Shown here: positions 58,595 to 64,000 of the stretch, in pieces
Layout: each line of letters starts with the position of its first letter
Numbering within the stretch: position 1 is the first letter of the stretch
Assembly (NCBI GenBank): GCA_949152475.1
Contig: OX424564.1
Coordinates: 1,116,001 to 1,180,000, forward strand
Reading direction: 5' to 3'
DNA from: Terebella lapidaria
Taxonomy: Eukaryota > Annelida > Polychaeta > Terebellida > Terebellidae
Length of the DNA stretch: 64,000 nucleotides
Made by a program: the position numbers and the translations under genes
The notes under the pieces: model-generated
The model's input: only the letters and a program-made list of their open reading frames with translations
The model's database searches: none
What the model was told of the DNA's origin: nothing

Positions 58595-58701
58595 CATAAT
58601 ATTGAATGGACTTGAGGTTGATAGCATCGCGCTGTGGCGTCGATATCCGCCAAAGACAATACGGTGAACGAATACGCGACACCACAACCGATGTCATCAA
58701 T
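58595..58701 (-). repeat. Right arm of the perfect 107 bp inverted repeat
   Basis: Exact reverse complement of 57369-57475. Its outer edge (TCATCAAT at 58694-58701) directly abuts the 3' side of the truncated LINE. Confidence 0.95.
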
Positions 58702-59595
58702 TGAACATAACTCCCACCAACTAAAACTTGGATTTTTTCATCAAGAACACAATATGGCATTTGTAATTTGCCCCAATTATTGTACTACATGTAAATAAAT
58801 ACATGTGTATCATCTCGAGATATACAATCGAACCAGACGAGGTACGTGAAATCAATCGAGATATGAGAATCGTTTTGTTGATTTTATAAATGATTGTACG
58901 GCAAGAACAATCTTGATATTGTCATGGATCGGCAGATTGATATTTCCATGTAATATCATATCAGCGCTCAGAGGTTTTCAATACCGAGACCACAGACACA
59001 CTGTGGATTATCCACCACATGTAAATTGTTGTGGAGATGAGCCTTTAACATGCTACAACCCACCCTCATACGGGTATGGTGAACATCGAGGAACCTGTCC
59101 CCAATGCCGTACCAAGCACGAGTGGGAGGAGCAATTATTATATTCCTAATTTGTTGATCGAATGAATACAAGGAGGTTGAGCAACGCACACTGATGGGTA
59201 GCTCATTCCACTCCTTAGTGGTACGAGGAAAAAAAGATTTCGCAAAGACCTCTCTATGTGTACGATATAGTGATATCGCTACGATTGCGTAGACCATAAT
59301 CGTGTCGCTCGGCGACAGTATGAGGGAGAAGGTCTAGCAGATATGCCGGAACCAGATTGTTTATTATTTTAAAGTACCACTTGAGTCTGTGTAATTTCCT
59401 TCTCTGTGAAAGGGAAAGCCAGCCAAGATCGGCATACAAATTTTGCACATGGGAACGCTCTGTTGCGCCCGTTATGATTCGCATAGCTCTGATATGAATT
59501 CGTTCTAGCTTATCAAGGTCGCAGCCAGACGCCCCGTCCCATAGCGCATCACCATATGCTAACACAGGCAAGACGAACGACTTATAAAATCTCAT
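58702..59595 (-). mobile_element. 5'-truncated non-LTR retrotransposon (LINE), C-terminal part
   Basis: Minus-strand peptide MRFYKSFVLPVLAYGDALWD, then RIHIRAMRIITGATERSHVQ, FFPRTTKEWNELPISVRCST, HHTRMRVGCSMLKAHLHNN and the closing CVCG matches the end of jockey/CR1-type LINE polymerases (thumb region and terminal Cys motif). One frame change occurs near 59260-59295, and another near 58970, after which HGNINLPIHDNIKIVLAV continues the expected C-terminus. The 5' end is cut at 59595, inside the polymerase. About 130 bp of probable 3' untranslated sequence follows. Confidence 0.8.
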
Positions 59596-59689
59596 TTATT
59601 TACATATGGTAGTCAGTATCTGCTCGTGAAAACTGTCCATACTGGTAGCGTTTCATTTCTTATATATACATTGGTGAATTATATTCAAG

Positions 59690-60110
59690 ATATGTTCCCG
59701 TCATGGAACCCGGCTTCATCCATCTGTCCGAACAATCTAATCCTATGTCTCATAAGCTTCAATTTACATGTTTCCATGACTCATATGCTTTAATTTCCAG
59801 CCAACTGACACAGCGATCAAATGTCCTACAAGCTATCATTACATCTATGGGACTCAAAGCAACTATTTTTCAAGCTGTAGAAAACCTCATCGAATCTACA
59901 TAGGGCTGGAAAGTCACGTGCTGTGATGGTGTGATTTTGGCATATGTTTGTCACCAAAATCATATCATGATGGCACGTGACTATCCAGCCCTAATACAGG
60001 GTGCCTCAAAATCATTGACGGTGGCTAACAGCGCGTGCCACACACTAATGAGAACATGCGACTGGAACCACTGGCATCACTACAAAAAGTAACAGCCACA
60101 TGTCCAACTC
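59690..60110 (+). repeat. Dispersed repeat related to 4.33-4.78 kb
   Basis: Shares ordered anchors with 4330-4640 (see that entry). An open frame of 66 codons at 59703-59903 (HKLQFTCFHDSYALISSQLT) has no recognised motif. A 93 bp hairpin element is nested at 59901-59993. Confidence 0.4.
59901..59993. mobile_element. 93 bp hairpin MITE
   Basis: TAGGGCTGGAAAGTCACGTG is mirrored by CACGTGACTATCCAGCCCTA, and the inner parts also pair (GTGATTTTGG with CCAAAATCAT), leaving a ~13 base loop. No convincing target duplication beyond TA. It is absent from the related block at 4.5 kb, though alignment there is loose. Confidence 0.75.
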
Positions 60111-63108
60111 AGAGACACTGTGGCGGAGCTTGCCCATGCGTGAGAAGATTTTTACCGGAAATTACCCTTGATTCTCCCCGGGATGCCCGCGATTCTTTCC
60201 GGTGGTACACAGCACGCTGGTTTATAGGCATGGTAAATATGTGTTTCTCACTCATTATTTCAATTTGGTAGACGCATTGAAACAACCATTTACCTGTGAA
60301 CATTGAAAAATTTATCCTGATGTAGATACACTGTGCAGTGCCTGTTTTCCATTTTTATCAAAAGCCCATGATTTTTACCTGGGTGTCCAGGATTTTTCCC
60401 GGCGTTTTAAACAGGGCCCATGATTCTTTCCGGTAGTTCATGTGTATAAAAACACGTGTAAAAATGTTATAACTTCATGGATGACCTCACATGTGTGTAA
60501 TTGAATAAAATTATGTATTGTATATGTCCACGATCATTATCGCTGTTACCACTACAAAGCAAAATATGAAGATGCCGAAAAGACAATTTAACACTGTATC
60601 GAAAGCCACAAGGATGAACCAAGTACAGGTGTTTTACCAAGTACAGGTATTTATATTTTGACATTGACGGTGATGATGATGTGAAGTTCAATCCTTCCAA
60701 AGTGACATTATAATATTGGATCTGGCGCGATTACTGTGCCCAGCGATATGCTCCTTCACAACCCAGCAATGAAAAAAAAATGAAAGTTGGAGGAGCTAAC
60801 GGAAATTACTTTAAGATTTGTTCGCAGTGGGATTTGTTGAGCCTATTGAACAAAATTGATCGTTAGTGGAACATTTCAACCTGAGATATACCTTTATGGT
60901 TTTGCCTGTGTTCCTTTTATTCCTCCTAATTTAGTTTATGCTATTTTTTTTTTACCTTCAATCGTTTTGGGGTTTGCGATTATTAAGTCCAGAATGACCG
61001 AATGGAATATGGATAAAAATTTCTCCATTTCTCCAGAATATAAAGCATATGACACATTCTTGTTTGTACCTACTGGGGTTCATGAGGACGGATTCAAGGT
61101 TGATCTCTGGACTTCAAAGTCATAATTCGAGAAATCTTCAGGCAATGGATATGGAAGTTTGCATTAAGGTTCAAATGAATCCTATTGATTTTGGGATTGA
61201 TGCATCACATTACCAGCATTTCTGCTGAGTCATCATTGAGCCCCCCCGGCCCCAGGCAAACATGTCTTACTCTGGTGAACTTTGCCCTCAACCTAAAACA
61301 TTTTGCTGAATCACCGTTCTGGTATTTTTGACCATATTCCTCCTCTGGTTGTCGTCATCACCAACATGAGCGGTGGCCATCTGGGAGCCAAATAAAAACG
61401 CGTGTTTGCCAAAATTAGTAACGTAGTCAAAGATGAAACATACGCTGCAGTCGTTACAAAACTTGGACGAACCAAACAAACACGTAACATTCGCAATTTT
61501 TTCCATCCGTCAAAATATCATGAACAAAAAATCAATAAAAACTGGTGTTCGCATCGAGTACTTCAAAATGGTGCCAATATTTTTGTGTTGTCCCTACGGT
61601 ATTGAAGCAGAACTTATTTTTTATAATATAATATTATATTACTTTTTGGAGGAGCATGTTGTCCGTCTTAGGTGGACAAGAGATAATTTAATGTGCACTT
61701 TTAAATTGATAGTACAGAAGTTACTCTTGTCTACGAAACATGTACTTCAGTTTATTTAATGCAGATCATATCCATCTCTCCACCTACACACTCCCCACAA
61801 CATTCCGACTAAGCCACTTTGTCGTTCTGTTCGCTATATCATGCATATAAACATATCGGGAAATGTGTCCGTCCTAAATCCGTTACTTTCTGACGATTTA
61901 TGAGCAAAATAATGAATAATTTTTTACCGGTTAGGCCGTGCTGTTTTTTTTCTTTGTTTCCCGTCAGCGGGCGGGTGAAAATAGCAATTATTTTGAGAAA
62001 AAAAAACAAACATTTTTGTCCTTTTTCCCTTCAAAAATTTTTTTCTAGCCACAAAAACACAGAACTTCGTGAAGGATAGTAAATGGTTTCCATTTTGCTG
62101 TTTTCCTCTCTGTTATTATCAATAAAGTATTCAATACCTTAGCAAATGGTCAAATGCCATTTATTTTACATTTTTGGCATGAGTTACTTTGTGAAAAAAG
62201 ATGGTATCGTGATGATAAACATGATAAACGTCTGTGTTTTTTTCTGTGTTTTGTTTTTTTTCCTGGCTGGTGGGTACTTTTCGAAAAAAAAGTTGACGGG
62301 AAACAAAGAAAAAACACAAAATGGCCTTACAAACAGACTGTTTCTCGTATATTGGATCGATCACAGGGCAACAAGATATAGAAACTGTGACCAATATTTT
62401 AAAAAAAAGTACAGACCATCTTTAAAATTCGCAACAAAATTTCTTGAGCGTGAAATCCGCCATATATAATGTAAATTAAATATGCTGCTCGTACGTAAGA
62501 ATTCTCTGCCATATTACAGTAGCGTTTATGTTTGATTTTACAGGTTAACGTGTTTGAAACGGCAGCATCTTATAAATAGTAATGGGAAAATGTTTGATAT
62601 TCACCGGTGAAAATCCTGGGCATGCCTAAGCGAGCCGGAAAAAATCAGGGGCTTCTGGTTTTATTTCACTAGCTTGAACGTTGCAATAAATACCCTCCAG
62701 TTTGTTTTCTTGTGATGCAATTATTATATATATTCTGACGAAGGGTTGTGCACATTGTTGAGCGAAAATATGCAGTAATCATTCAACAATTTGTAATATT
62801 TCCAGCCTGCCACGAATTTGCCGTTCGAATAACAGTTGTATCATTGTGAATTACTGCTCAACTCCAGTTCTCTTCGCAATACCACCAACAGCCATTTATC
62901 TAACTATTTTAACCACATTTATCATTGAAACATCGGTAATCACTATTTTTACTCCACATTCAAAACATACATGCTTATTGAATTTACCTCCCGGAAAGAG
63001 TCACGGGCTTCCCGGTGAGAATCGTGGGCGTCCGGGTAAAATCAAGGGCATTTTCCGGTAAAAATCTCCTCACGAATGGGCAAGCTCCGCCACAGTGAGA
63101 GAGGCAGA
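60110..63108. mobile_element. 3.0 kb inverted-repeat element with GATTCT-CCGG subterminal units
   Basis: CACTGTGGCGGAGCTTGCCCAT and ~100 further bases at 60118-60216 reappear inverted at 62990-63108 (about 85% alike). Each arm has three ~22 bp units of the type GATTCTYYCCGG plus GCCC. Further inverted clusters of the unit lie inside at 60362-60440 and 62600-62662. Interior frames (for example 60856-61125, FSISPEYKAYDTFLFVPTGV; and 61433-61759) are broken and unrecognised. It could be a DNA transposon with a decayed gene. Confidence 0.6.
61945..62320. repeat. Small inner inverted repeat
   Basis: TTTTCTTTGTTTCCCGTCAGC at 61950 is mirrored by GTTGACGGGAAACAAAGAAAA at 62291. The interior contains T-rich runs. 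It may be a separate MITE nested in the 3 kb element. Confidence 0.55.
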
Positions 63109-63330
63109 GTGAAATACAGTTGCTCCAACACACTACTAACGCTTGAGAGTCACATGGCTTTTCCCGCAGGGCTGCTTGTTTCACAGTCAGTGACCTCTGC
63201 CTCACGGTAACGTTAAGAAAGTAGGTGTGGTGCAACTGGATGTTACTACACTATTTATCCTTGTGTACCTTCATAATTGCTATCCAGGACAATTGTTACG
63301 CAATTAATACAGATTATTGTACACAGTCTA

Positions 63331-63650
63331 AGATTTTCATGATGCCAATAACAAACGTAAAATACAACATTTTGCAACAGAAACAAAGCCCGACCAAACA
63401 GTTTATTCAAAGACATACTGGCGTCGTCAGGGGCAGACATTGTGTTGAATGTAGTTGTGTCTACTTTACACCTGATGGAATTAGTAAACAACTACCCAAC
63501 ACTCTATGAAAACAATTCACAAATCCGAAACAAAGCCCGTGGAATAGATATATGACAAGTACATGGGTACCTAATCACAAGCCAAAAGGCTACTGAGTTG
63601 ATGGTATCCTCTCGGACAGATTTAACGTCCACCAGCAGTGACACCGGCTC
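63331..63650 (-). repeat. Rep360 copy (minus orientation)
   Basis: Reverse complement of the consensus from ATGATGCCAATAACAAACG to TCCACCAGCAGTGACACCGG. The upstream CACTGCTGGTGG extension seen in the tandem array is kept. 63109-63330 holds nothing recognised. Confidence 0.85.
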
Positions 63651-63844
63651 GGTGCAAAAGTTCAAATAGTAGTAATGCATAGGTTATCGAACCAATGGGC
63701 CGGTAACATAAAAACAAATCAGATTTAGAGACAAGGCAAGTTCGAATTTGGCATTGATGACCCCAACATAGCTGGTCAAATTCAAGGTCACCACACAAAT
63801 TGCAATATATGACATCCCGTTTGAAAGTGCCAATGTCTAATGTA

Positions 63845-64000
63845 AGTATCAATCTATTACCACCAAAGCAGCCAAATTTTGACGATTTCAATACCAAACA
63901 TAAAATACAACATTTTGCAATAGAAACAAAGCCCGATCAAATACTTTATCAAATGACACACTGGCGTAATCAGCGGCAGTGTGGTGAATGTAGTTGTTTC
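63845..64000 (-). repeat. Rep360 copy (minus orientation), runs off the window
   Basis: Begins GTAAGTATCAATCTATTACC, the reverse complement of the repeat's 3' end, and continues past GCCCGATCAAATACTTTATC to the window edge. It is separated from the previous copy by ~195 bp of other sequence. Confidence 0.85.

Overview
This window looks like intergenic and intronic DNA from an invertebrate animal, most likely a mollusc. That guess rests on several things: AT-rich DNA with few long open frames; a spliced Ly-6/uPAR-type secreted gene; Penelope-like, Gmr1-like and pogo-like elements side by side; and many blocks rich in TGACCTTGACCT, a feature I associate with molluscan genomes. No bacterial or organellar signal is seen. 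Host coding sequence is sparse; almost everything else is repeats.

Bases 1-33.7 kb are best read as a degenerate head-to-tail array of a roughly 6 kb segment. Units lie at about 0.5-10.6 (swollen by insertions), 10.6-16.4, 16.4-22.0, 22.0-28.9 and 28.9-33.7 kb, with a scrap of an earlier unit at 1-0.3 kb. Units 1 and 2 are closest and act as natural before/after pairs, showing a TTAA-flanked MITE and a ~330 bp repeat that are present in one and absent in the other. The clearest host gene sits in unit 0: a minus-strand Ly-6/uPAR (LU) domain protein (3235-3876). A mutilated paralogous LU exon lies at 39.4 kb, split by a foldback element flanked by TATA.

From 26 to 39 kb several inverted-repeat elements occur. 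The most striking (31641-33342) has ~75 bp terminal inverted repeats, a 6 bp target duplication (GTAATC) and an interior made entirely of ~20 bp self-complementary tandem units. Two other inverted-repeat elements (938-1331 and 26271-27217) also carry short palindromic tandem units.

From 40 to 48 kb there is a broken pogo/Tigger-type transposase with a recognisable intron, a broken Penelope-like element, and a broken Gmr1-like Ty3 LTR element (43396-48029) with nested insertions. From 48.3 to 56.6 kb lies the most unusual region. A minus-strand coding region combines an N-terminal domain, ~23 charged coiled-coil repeats, zinc-finger-like motifs and a tyrosine recombinase domain. A plus-strand zinc-finger frame lies beyond it. 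Both are flanked by arrays of a GGCAGCC-containing motif, which suggests a large tyrosine-recombinase mobile element. From 57 to 64 kb there are another Penelope tail, a perfect 107 bp inverted repeat, a truncated LINE, a 3 kb inverted-repeat element and more copies of a ~360 bp dispersed/tandem repeat.

All calls come from reading the sequence; no alignment or database search was run. Boundaries are approximate unless two paralogous copies or a target duplication fix them.
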